In this document: one piece after another, positions 10,001 to 17,653 of the stretch | How positions within the stretch are numbered: position 1 is the first letter of the stretch | How the letters are laid out: each line of letters begins with the position of its first letter | From: Larix sibirica | Lineage: Eukaryota; Streptophyta; Pinopsida; Pinales; Pinaceae | NCBI GenBank assembly: GCA_004151065.3 | Contig: NWUY0300001337.1 | Coordinates: 41,747-63,334 of the forward strand | Length of the DNA stretch: 21,588 bases | Direction: 5' to 3' | Position numbers and translations under genes: made by a program | The notes under the pieces: model-generated | Seen by the model: only the letters and a program-made list of their open reading frames with translations | The model's database searches: none | What the model was told of the DNA's origin: nothing

Positions 10001-11023
10001 CGATGTCCCTTTTTGAAACACATATGGAGGGCCCTTAAAGAAATTCTTAAGTTCAAGGGCTTGTGGATTTTTGTGTCTTTAGCTTGCATTCTGGAGAAGT
10101 GGGTGGACAGTGAATCAAATAGGTGCTTTAAGGAATTCCCAAGCTATTTATGCTGGGGTATCTGGTTGCACATGAATAAACTGATGTTTGAAGGGTGGAA
10201 TCCAAATGTAAACTTGGTTGTTCAAAAAATTCTTGGTTCCTTTTCTAAAGGTCCTCATGAAAAAGGGGAGGCAAGAATAAGGCAGGTAATATAACCTTTG
10301 TTTGATGAAAGTGTACATGTTGGATACTTCGATGGGGCTTGCCAAGACCTTGTAGGTAGATTTGGGATTTGTGTGGTTTTAAGGTTGAATGAGGCTCATT
10401 TTTTTTTGTCTCAAAATGGGAGGGGGATCTAGAACCAATTAAAGAGCATAATTTCTAGCTCTTTGGGTTTTTTTAAAGTTTGCAAACATTAAAATTTATT
10501 TCGATTGTAGGTGGCAGGGGTCTCTGGGGTAGATTGGGTGATTAACAACGCATCACTTTCTGTGCTCAATCTTGGTAGTTGGCATAGGAAGATCAGGAAA
10601 CTACATGAAACCTTCCAGGACATTCACTTCCAACCTATATTTAGAGAATTTAACACAATGACATACATGTTATCCAAAGAGGCTCTAGGTTTGGAGGAAG
10701 GAAGGTTATTTTTTGAAGAATCTAGGCTTTCTTCTCTAGTCCATAAGGATTCTTTTCATGCATATTGATTATGTAAGCAACTTTTCTCGTGGGATACACT
10801 GGTTTGGTGTTTTGGAGGTTAGTTGTGGGATGGATAGTATGTATGGTTTGGTTAGGTAGTTGTTTGTTTATTTGGGATGTAGGATCTGTTTGTTTTTTGT
10901 AAAGATGTTATGTATTATGGTTTGTAATAGGATTATTATCAATGCTTTGTAAACAATATCTTGATTCAAAATTAATGAATAACATATATATGGTTTTTTC
11001 TCAAGGAAAATAATAATAATAAT
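7030..11023 (+). mobile_element. Degenerate L1-type LINE with RNase H domain
   Basis: One non-LTR retrotransposon, 5' truncated or too decayed to follow before about 7030. It carries in order an endonuclease tail, a reverse transcriptase, a zinc-binding domain and a C-terminal RNase H, then a 3' UTR ending in an (AAT)n tail at about 11009-11023. Such elements copy themselves by nicking genomic DNA and reverse transcribing their RNA at the nick. The RNase H arrangement is known from plant L1 lineages. Multiple stops and frameshifts make it inactive. No convincing target duplication was found, partly because the 5' end is unclear. Confidence 0.88.
7194..10768 (+). pseudogene. LINE ORF2 relic: endonuclease, reverse transcriptase, zinc finger, RNase H
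   Basis: Endonuclease tail: NKRQGDAVVAKKLDIFFLVD (7194 on), then in another frame ENHLPIVLQLD (7309-7341), equivalent to the family SDH.PI motif with Ser-Asp changed to Glu-Asn. A charged connector follows (SLEEETWRLKKWAIWLAQGD). Reverse transcriptase: SLGPNGWT, IPKKSNPSSFSEF, a frameshift near 8219, stop TAG at 8293 in place of Gln, AYDKVDW (8413-8433), stop TAG at 8578 in place of Gln before GCPLS, and FVDD (8713-8724) as the catalytic motif. The thumb and connection region includes GIPVYWFPLAWVPKFIL and AAKSLWRSL. The zinc-binding domain (about 9840-10040) ends ENVNHMFIRCPF. RNase H opens with YFDGACQ (10324 on) and ends FREFNTMTYMLSKEALGLEE before the stop at 10766. The acidic catalytic set of RNase H is not intact. 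Confidence 0.88.
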
Positions 11024-12612
11024 ATGCTACGAATATAAAATAAGATAATAATTAAATAATTAATAATTAGGTTAACTAAAGTTAGNTGCCATACCTTTTA
11101 TTCATGATGAATTTGGCTAAGTTGTTCTAAAAGCCCAGATTTTAGTGCCATGTTCCCTTCCTTGCATTGGATAGAAGGGGAGGGGACGTGACAAGAAGAA
11201 ATTTTGATTGGCATTTTTGAGCTTTAACAATATAAGTTGTTAGGTTAGTTTTAAAATACAGAATCTGCTCACCATGGTCTGATTTTTTATTTCATTCAAG
11301 TATATGGTTTATTTCGGTATTTCATGATACCTTTTACCTAAAGGGAAGGAGGCCATCTTCTACTAGTATACATGATAAGGAAAGGGACTATTTCATTGAT
11401 CTCATAAAAACACATACAAAAGTATTTTTGTAACCTGCCCTGGATTACCATTGAGGCATTTAATATGTATAAATAAATAAAGGACCAAATTCCTAGATGC
11501 AAATGTTTCAATGTTCGCCCAAGTTTCTGGGATGCAGGGACGCGAGAGAGGCACACGTAGGAGTGGCATATGCAAAAGCACCCCCAAAAAAATTTAGGAA
11601 ACCTCGAAAGAGATGTTGGAGTCTTCAACATAGGAGACCCCACTAGGAATACTACAAAATTTATATCCTTGAAATTTTAATATTTTATAATTTAAGATTC
11701 TAAAGAATAATAGCAACAAAACCAACACTAACATCATGTATTGTGCTTGTCATCATTTAAACACTAAACTACTAACATCATAAATCACAATTCATTCATA
11801 AATGAGAAATCATCTAACTAAAATAAATCTAAAACGAAATATAGGTTACAATTTACAACCATACATAAGTTATGAATTAAAATTAGAATTGATCAATATT
11901 AAAAGCAAAATTGAAAATACAGTGAAATAAAACTTAAAACTGTGAAATCCCAGTCTTATACATCAAGATTCATATTTTTAAATGCCTGGGGACTTAAACG
12001 TTAAAAGTTAAAGACTCAAGTCTGATATATCAAGATTAAAAGAAAAGACAAACTAAAATAGAAAGAAATAGAACGTGTCAAATGACAAATGAGCATCATT
12101 GCTTAAGACAATGCGCTGGGAAAATGCCAAATTGGATTATCGAAGTCAACGACTATGGAAATCAGTGGGTAAATGCTAAAAAGCATTCCTAGGGTTAACC
12201 ACAAGACTCATGAAGACCAAAATCAATTAAAAAAATCGACCACTTTTTCGTTTTGGACCTTGAGAGGATGAGGAAACTCGAGAAACAATTCCTGATTTCG
12301 AGGAAACATGCCCTGGTTGCATTTCTGAGTGTTTACAAATTTGGGTATATGAGGGAAACGTTTACACTCGCATTTCCCTGTCCTAGAAACTCAAGGGGTC
12401 GCGGAATCGCGTTTCCATACCTCAAAAACACACTTCCGTGTTACACTGAAATATTTCAATTATGAGTGCAGGGCATTTTGGTCAAAAGGTATGATGAATT
12501 TCACTGTAAGTTCATCCAAATGTCTTGCGGCCATTTCCTGCCAGATGATAAGTTTAATAAATTGAAGTTGGAAAGATCTATTACAGGTATTAGTTACAAA
12601 TAAATTGTCTTT
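11024..12612. other. AT-rich intergenic spacer, no gene recognised
   Basis: About 1.6 kb with no supported coding, RNA or element boundary. One ambiguous base lies at 11086. Stretches around 11520-11640 and 12250-12440 are richer in GC and look repeat-derived (for example gaggaaac/gtttcc motifs), but I could not assign them. Confidence 0.5.
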
Positions 12613-13038
12613 AAGTATCAAGGAATTTGATACTTTTTGGTGCATAGAGGATCAAGGATTAAGGTGGATCTGTACTAGTTAAAATAATCCCTGGCAAATG
12701 AAAATTAGTCCACCATTTTTGTGTTTGCACTGCCATTTTAATGGCAAATAAATAATTTAAAAAACAGGCATGCTCCTTCATAACCAATGCCCAATAGGCC
12801 ATATGCAGAGGTGTTAAACCATCAAAACTATGTGTGTGTTAAGGTAACTCAAGGAATTTGATACGTGTTGATGCATAAAGGATCCAGGGTAAAGGTGGAT
12901 CTATCCTAGTTAAAGCAAATCCCTGGCAAATGGATACTAGTCCACCATCTTTTGTGTTTGCACAGCCGTTTTAATGACATAAAAATAATTTCAAATTAGG
13001 GCAGGCTCCTTCATAACCCATGCCCAATAGGCCATATG
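12613..13038. repeat. 231-bp tandem duplication, two diverged copies
   Basis: Copy 1 (about 12613-12805) and copy 2 (about 12842-13038) align over most of their length at an offset of about 230 bp. Shared blocks include caaggaatttgatac, taaaggtggatct, ccctggcaaatg, gtccaccat, tgctccttcataacc-like sequence and gcccaataggccatatg. By eye the identity is roughly 80 percent, so the duplication is old. The A-tailed retroposon at 13052 inserted exactly at the right edge of copy 2. Confidence 0.85.
12640..12832 (-). pseudogene. Possible ankyrin-repeat exon scrap
   Basis: On the minus strand, sequence from about 12830 reads SFDGLTPLHMAYWALVMKEH, and DGLTPLHMA is a good match to the ankyrin repeat core (DG.TPLH.A). 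It is preceded by acacacatag, which could be a splice acceptor. The frame stays open to about 12650 without further repeat units. The second copy of the 231-bp duplication repeats HMAYWA but lacks the DGLTPLH core. A single nine-residue match can arise by chance, so this is tentative. Confidence 0.3.
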
Positions 13039-13051
13039 TAATCATATTGTC
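13034..13051. repeat. 18-bp target-site duplication, left copy
   Basis: atatgtaatcatattgtc is repeated without mismatch at 13890-13907, immediately after an A tail. Together they bracket an 838-bp insertion. Confidence 0.92.
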
Positions 13052-13543
13052 GATATATGTGAGAAAAGGGGCTCTGCGATCTAGGATTTGAGAGTTGTCA
13101 AACAGATCTCGGCAGCCATGGATCCTTCCATGGCCACCATCCCCCCTTTTTTCACTGTAGTTGCCATCTGATTTGGCCAAACGGAGGCGGAAACGGCCGG
13201 TTCACTGTGCACGGCGTGTTTGGCGGAGCTTTTGCGCGGCGACCCATTGCTTTGCGGGCTCCTCCTGCGAACCAGTGGCAGCGGCAGTGAATCCTGGGCT
13301 GAGTTGTGCAGATAGGAAGTGTGTCCACGATGGGGGCATCGGCAGCAGCCAGACGGCGGTGGAGATCTGCTCAGACGCGGACTTCTGTTTTCTTTTGGCT
13401 GCGGCGGCAACTCTTTGTCAAGGACGACATTGGCTGGATGTCCTCAGTGCGGTGTGAACCTTTCGTGGTGGCACTGTGACTACCTGTGATGGTGGTTTCA
13501 GCCTTCATATTCCGGTGGCTCTGCAACCTCCAGTTGAGTTTCT

Positions 13544-13666
13544 GGTTTTTTTGTTTTCTGCATCTGTCGACATCTCAATTGGCTTCTCTCTTTCTTGTTT
13601 TCTTTGGTTTTTTTGTTTTCTGCATCTGTCGACATCTCAATTGGCTTCTCTCTTTCTTGTTTTCTT
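13544..13666 (+). repeat. 62-bp tandem repeat, two near-identical copies
   Basis: Unit starting ggtttttttgttttctgcat occurs at 13544-13605 and again at 13606-13666 with almost no differences. It lies in the T-rich 3' half of the retroposon. Non-coding repeats of this kind are common in LINE 3' UTRs, but the near identity suggests a recent duplication or one carried by the source element. Confidence 0.9.
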
Positions 13667-13874
13667 CAGCTCCCAATGAGCTGGTTCGTCATTGTACATG
13701 AGCCATTCTTGGCTGCCCTCATCTAGGGTTTATTAGATTTAGGATTATTTTTCTGGTGGTGTTTTGGTATCTGTTTTTTTTTCTATGAAGCTGATAAGCT
13801 GTTTACTGGAAAGCGCTCTAGAAGCCTTTCTGCAATATGTAATTTGATTATTCCTAATGAAATTAGGCTTTTTT

Positions 13875-13889
13875 TCCTTCGAAAAAAAA
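13875..13889 (+). other. Retroposon 3' terminus with A tail
   Basis: ttccttcgaaaaaaaa closes the insertion directly before the right target duplication. The A tail marks the plus strand as the transcript strand. Confidence 0.8.
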
Positions 13890-13907
13890 TATGTAATCAT
13901 ATTGTCA
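13890..13907. repeat. 18-bp target-site duplication, right copy
   Basis: Exact repeat of 13034-13051. Its first base is ambiguous with the end of the A tail. Confidence 0.92.
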
Positions 13908-14117
13908 TAATTATCCAGGGAAAAAATAATAATGGTAATAATAACTCGACAATGCACTCTGCAATGTCTTTCTAACCAAAACTTTATAAATAGAAGAAAA
14001 ATAATTTTGAGATGCATCCAGCGTGTGCCTTTAGCTTTTAACTTTGCTAGTAATTGAGGAGAAAGGCATCAAATTTATATTCAAGAAATTGAGAGAACGA
14101 TTTATGATGAAATATTT

Positions 14118-14119
14118 AC
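14118..14119 (-). other. Splice donor of IDH exon 1
   Basis: On the minus strand the exon ends CTCAAG followed by GTAAATATT. The homology stops exactly here: the next codons (VNISS, stop) do not match the conserved continuation of the family. Confidence 0.85.
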
Positions 14120-14668
14120 CTTGAGGCTTTCGACCACACCAGGGACGACCTCGTGCTCCAGACCAGCGTATTCTCCCTCTGTATTCTCCCTGATGACGAC
14201 AATATCGACATTGTCGTGACGGGTGGGGAGGCCGGGCAAATTAAAGCAATGAACGAGGGACGCAAACAGGTCCAACTCCTTCCTCAACTGCACGTTCAAA
14301 GAACTGACCCCACCTCCCACGGGAGTGGCCAGACCCCCCTTCAGGCACACCTTATTCTTCTTGATGGAATCGATCACCTCGGCGGGCACCCTCTGCATAT
14401 TCCCGCTGACTTCATATGTCTCGAAATACACTGGCGCGTGCATAGCCTCCATCACCTGCTGCACGGCACCTGTGACGAGGGGCCCTATGCCGTCCCCTGG
14501 AATAAGGGTCACTGCCCTCGGGGTACCGTCCCCCGGCCGCGGCATGTAAGTTATGCTCCTCCTCGACCAGGAGGGTTCTGATCCCTTTCTCAGCACTTGC
14601 GCCCATACTGACCGATTTCTCCCCATTTCTTTCATAATCCATCTACCACCCCTACTCGCCATTGCCAC
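14120..14668 (-). CDS. IDH1: NAD-dependent isocitrate dehydrogenase regulatory subunit, exon 1
   Basis: The exon encodes 183 residues and ends at a good splice donor (AAG|GTAAAT; GT at 14118-14119), phase 0. The product is a regulatory subunit of the mitochondrial NAD-isocitrate dehydrogenase, which with the catalytic subunit oxidises isocitrate to 2-oxoglutarate in the citric acid cycle. Residues 1 to about 40 are Arg-rich and nearly free of acidic residues (MAMASRGGRW... SRRSITYMP), a mitochondrial targeting presequence. Then come VTLIPGDGIGPLVT (nucleotide/substrate fold start), KNKVCLKGGLATPVGGGVSS, LNVQLRKELDLFASLV, FNLPGLPTRHDNVDIVVIRE and NTEGEYAGLEHEVVPGVVES. GGGVSSLNV and CFNLPGLPTRH are typical of regulatory rather than catalytic plant subunits. 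The first ATG (14668) was chosen as the most upstream in-frame start. The remaining roughly 190 residues of the family are not found in the window. No defects are visible. Confidence 0.93.
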
Positions 14669-14870
14669 GCTCTCCGCGTTGATTTGAATTTGACTGGATT
14701 CGATTGCGGTTCAAGGGTTTCTTGCGTATATTTGCAGGGGTTAATGGCGGAATGAGTTAATTACGAACGGTTTTTCATGTGAAGATTATAGTTAGATGGG
14801 CCTTTGCCATGAAGAACTTTAAGGCAAGCTGTGGAACCGCGCTCTGGTGCACTCAAATTTGGCGCGGTAT
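14669..14870 (-). promoter_or_regulatory. Probable IDH promoter and 5' UTR
   Basis: Upstream of the IDH start, on the minus strand, a TATA-like tataatc lies at about 14783-14789. A site II-type element (TGGGCC, 14797-14802; AGGCCCA when read on the minus strand) lies about 130 bp from the ATG. Site II elements are recurrent in promoters of plant genes for mitochondrial and ribosomal proteins. TTTGGCGC (14858-14865) matches the E2F consensus TTTSSCGC. Sequence between 14669 and about 14780 is the likely 5' UTR. All are motif matches without experimental support. Confidence 0.4.
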
Positions 14871-15040
14871 GCTCTCCATCCACAAATAAAAACGAAGGCT
14901 TTAGTTTTTAGTTTTGGCTTACAGAGGGAAGTACATTGTGGGAATACAAATGATCGATTTTCGTCTTAATTTTTTTATTTTATTTTAATTAATTAGTACT
15001 CGCATGATGATTTGATGTCACTTGAATAGGGCTTGGGGAG

Positions 15041-15214
15041 ACTTTTAATATAAAAGTTTCATCGATGTAATTTTGAAATGAGATATTATAAAGTTTTGTG
15101 AATAAACATTTGGTAATGGTGTAAACTTTTAACATAAAAGTTTCATAGTTACATCAATGTAATTTTAAAATGAGATATTATGAAGTTTTGTGAATAAACA
15201 TTTAGTGATGGTGT
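15041..15214. repeat. Tandem duplication, about 84-bp period
   Basis: acttttaatataaaagtttcat at 15041 recurs as acttttaacataaaagtttcat at 15125. Both copies continue through gatgtaatttt, aatgagatatta, aagttttgtgaataaacatt and atggtgt. Copy 2 carries about 6 extra bases (agttac). No coding sequence. Confidence 0.9.
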
Positions 15215-15296
15215 TTATATTTTGTGGGGTTGGGGAAGAGGGGAGCTATGGAAGAAGATTCCGTGGACTTTTGCCTGGAAACATAGAACCACATGA

Positions 15297-15416
15297 CTTT
15301 TCTAGAGAGAATTTTATTTTTATTTTGTAAAAAGGGCTTTTAAGGAGGGTGAAGTGAAATCTCTATAGAAAATTGTATTTTATTTTGTAGAAATAGTTTT
15401 TAAGGAGGGTGAAGCT
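15297..15416. repeat. 60-bp tandem duplication
   Basis: Blocks agagaattttatttttattttgtaaaaa and taaggagggtgaag (15341) recur exactly 60 bp later as agaaaattgtattttattttgtagaaa and taaggagggtgaag (15401). No coding sequence. Confidence 0.85.
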
Positions 15417-15513
15417 CGAAGAAGGGAATAGAATCTAGTTAAGGGAAATGGACTAATGCAGGGTTTGAGTAAATCCAAAATACTTAAAATTTGGTTTTTC
15501 CAAATTAGATAGT

Positions 15514-15599
15514 CATGTTGAATTGCCTATGTTTTACTAAGGAGAATAATAGATAGCATGTTGAATTACCTATGTCTTACTAAGGAGGATAGTAACAAA
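15514..15599. repeat. 43-bp tandem duplication
   Basis: catgttgaattgcctatgtt (15514) and catgttgaattacctatgtc (15557) each continue with ttactaaggag-a-atag. Third short tandem duplication within 600 bp. Confidence 0.85.
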
Positions 15600-15842
15600 T
15601 ATAAGCTCACTTAAAAGTTTCTCCGAAATATAATTTTGCTAAGAGAACATAGATACCTCGTAGTATTATTATAGAACTTAGTTATCAAGATCCATCTTAA
15701 ATCCAAATCTATTAAGCACTAAGAGGGACCTATGTTGGTTTTAATTTTTGTAGTATTGTGTAAAATTTAAGATTAAGCCAACGTATGTTAACGAATAGCA
15801 TTATTTTGTTTTGTTGTCACGTGTGTTACGTTAAGTTACATG

Positions 15843-15861
15843 ACAACATCTCCCCCATACT
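15843..15861 (-). repeat. Polypurine tract / LTR start, minus strand
   Basis: The minus strand reads agtatgggggagatgttgt, identical but for one base to 5700-5718. The LTR would extend leftward (below 15845) and the internal region rightward, but no polyprotein is recognisable in 15862-16400, so the element is truncated or very old. Confidence 0.5.
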
Positions 15862-16429
15862 GGGTTGTAGAGCACCTCGCTACTCCCAGTGCAATAATGA
15901 GATGGTAAGCCCTGCAGTCTCAAACCTGAACCAAAATGATGTGTTGCCATGTATATCCCAATAAATCATTAACAACAATGGGATTATGGGCGATGTGTTT
16001 TCTCCATGTAAAACTCCCTTGCCAAGTTATTATCAATTAGACTTGAAATTTATTAAAACCAAGCGAGGTCCTACTAGACAAAAGAATGTGTGGTTCTTAT
16101 GGCAAATCCCTACTCGACATCTCTACTCAATATAATTCCATAAAATGAGGTTTGCAAGATTTGACAGAAAAGGATTTTGTAGGAAGTGACTTGAAGGAAA
16201 CCCTAGAGAATAAGAGGCAATATGATGTGAGACATAAACCCAAGAGAAAGTATACAAGTTGTCTTAAATTGCTAAAGGAAAAGATGAAATTGGTTATTGT
16301 TCAAGACGTAGTGGTTAATTGGAGAGGGATTTACCTAGAGACAATCGTAATAGGAAGGTTTCATGGTAGAAAAAAATTAGACAAAACCCTCTATGACTAG
16401 GTAAAAAAAGGTTTGGAAAAACGAAATCG
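15862..16429. other. Spacer upstream of LINE ORF1 relic
   Basis: No gene recognised. A Lys-rich frame at 16152-16400 matches nothing known and is not called. The last 30 or so bases may be the LINE leader. Confidence 0.4.
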
Positions 16430-16690
16430 ATGGAGTTGCTTTCCTCTTCCTCGCAAACCCTGAGCCTGCAGGTCGTCGCCAGTTTGCCCCCTGCGCTTGA
16501 GATCCAAGTGAATCCATGTAACAAAGAGCCCACTTTAGCTACTAACTGAGTCCGGACGGATTTCAAAGAGAAGGCTTCGCTTCTCTTTGCCAGGGGTGAA
16601 TCTCAGGTCGTCGTTCCAAGGGTCTCGATCCCATTAGGCCAGTCAACGGTGGGTTACCAAAACCAAGCAGCATTGGGGGAGCATAAGGGT

Positions 16691-16918
16691 TTTCTATTTT
16701 TCGTGATGCTCCTTTCAGGCTCTCCCAGATGCTTTCTCATGAGCCCATCGGATCCTGTCGATCACTTGCTACGAAAAATCCAAAGCTTGACCGAGATCCC
16801 GGGTTGCTGCCTGCACCTTTTCTTTCATGGCTGGTTTCTTCAGATGGGGGCTCGGTTAGGAGATTATGGTATATCCAAAGACGAAACCATCTCTTTTGTA
16901 TATGGCTTGAGAGGTGGA
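16691..16918 (+). other. Ubiquitin-like domain within LINE ORF1
   Basis: Seventy-six codons align to ubiquitin without a gap, from FLFFVMLLSG (ubiquitin residues 1-10) to VYGLRGG (70-76). By my count 28 of the 73 positions from residue 4 to 76 are identical. Matches include Phe4, Val5, Leu8, Gly10, Lys29, Ile30, Gln31, Ile36, Pro37, Leu43, Phe45, Gly47, Leu50, Gly53, Leu56, Asp58, Tyr59, Ile61, Lys63, Thr66 and the terminal LRGG. Lys48 is Trp and Ile44 is Phe. The order, spacing and LxDYxI signature make chance unlikely. It lies inside the ORF1 frame with no stop between it and residue 41. Confidence 0.82.
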
Positions 16919-17611
16919 AATGAGGGTGCCCCGAGGTCATCTTCTTCGCAGTAGCGTTCATTCAGAGATGCTATGAAATCTAAAAATCTTGGGGCTTTGA
17001 AACCAAAGCCTTTGTCAGGTTCAACCTTCATTATCAAACACTCGGAAGAAAAACCCACCGAAAAGCTGGAAGACTCCCACGCACTTATCAATGGGTATAA
17101 CCTCAGTCGAACGAGCCTCATTTGCAGATTCAACAGGCTTTGGCCCTCTGCTTTTGGTTTAAGGGAGTAGATTAATCAAGCATGGGTTGTGGAGCACAAG
17201 TTGTTTCTATGCTCCAAGGGGTTCTTCATTGCTCGTTTCTCGTCGAAGGAGGATTGTGACCAAGTCATCGAGAAAGGGCCGTGGTTTTAGGGAAGTTCGG
17301 GGATTTCTATGCATCGATGGTTCCCTGAGTTTGATCTGTTGTCAGTCCCAGCAATGGTTACACAGGTCTGGGTAAGACTTCCAAACCTTGCCTTGCATCT
17401 TTGGTCTCTCGATTCATTTGCTACCATTGGCAACTCTTTGGGAAGGTCTATCAAGAGTGATATAGATAGAATCTCAAAATGCCTAGCCACTTTTTGTGGG
17501 ATTTTTGTTGAGTTGGATCTGACCAAAGGGCTTCCAAATAAGATCTCTATCGAATGGGGCGATTCAAAACCCCACCTGCAGCTCATCGATTATGAACAAA
17601 CAAATTTTATA

Positions 17612-17653
17612 TGCAGATCTTGTCAACAACCGGGACACCTTTAGGGTGTTTGT
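17612..17653 (+). other. CCHC zinc knuckle of LINE ORF1
   Basis: CRSCQQPGHL-stop-GVC follows the CX2CX4HX4C pattern exactly, with the four ligands intact and a TAG codon in the last spacer. Zinc knuckles of this type bind nucleic acid and are standard at the end of DUF4283 in plant LINE ORF1 proteins. Confidence 0.85.

Larger units (their letters stand above)
13052..13889 (+). mobile_element. A-tailed non-LTR retroposon (838 bp), internally deleted LINE or similar
   Basis: The insertion is framed by a perfect 18-bp direct repeat and ends in cgaaaaaaaa, the hallmarks of target-primed reverse transcription. Its first 400 bp are GC-rich, unlike the AT-rich surroundings, and begin like a LINE leader and ORF (ATG in gccatggatcc at 13119) but with stops after a few codons. 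The T-rich second half looks like a plant LINE 3' UTR. Just before the A tail lies cctaat-gaa-attagg, a perfect 6-bp hairpin of the kind LINE 3' ends use for recognition by their reverse transcriptase. There is no reverse transcriptase, so it depended on another element. It could also be a SINE-like or processed noncoding transcript. The opposing open frames in the GC-rich part are probably a composition effect. Confidence 0.82.

Noticed and set aside
13081-13457. Overlapping open frames on both strands in the GC-rich head of the retroposon.
   Set aside because: Neither resembles a known protein; long opposite frames are expected in GC-rich sequence, and the plus-strand ATG frame has stops.
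14153-14581. Plus-strand open frames of 142 and 74 codons opposite the IDH exon.
   Set aside because: They are antisense shadows of a strongly conserved minus-strand coding exon.
16152-16400. 82-codon Lys-rich frame upstream of the LINE ORF1.
   Set aside because: No similarity seen, different frame from ORF1 and length within chance expectation.
15862-16400. Possible internal region of a minus-strand LTR retrotransposon next to the polypurine tract.
   Set aside because: Minus-strand translation shows no integrase, RNase H or chromodomain motif.
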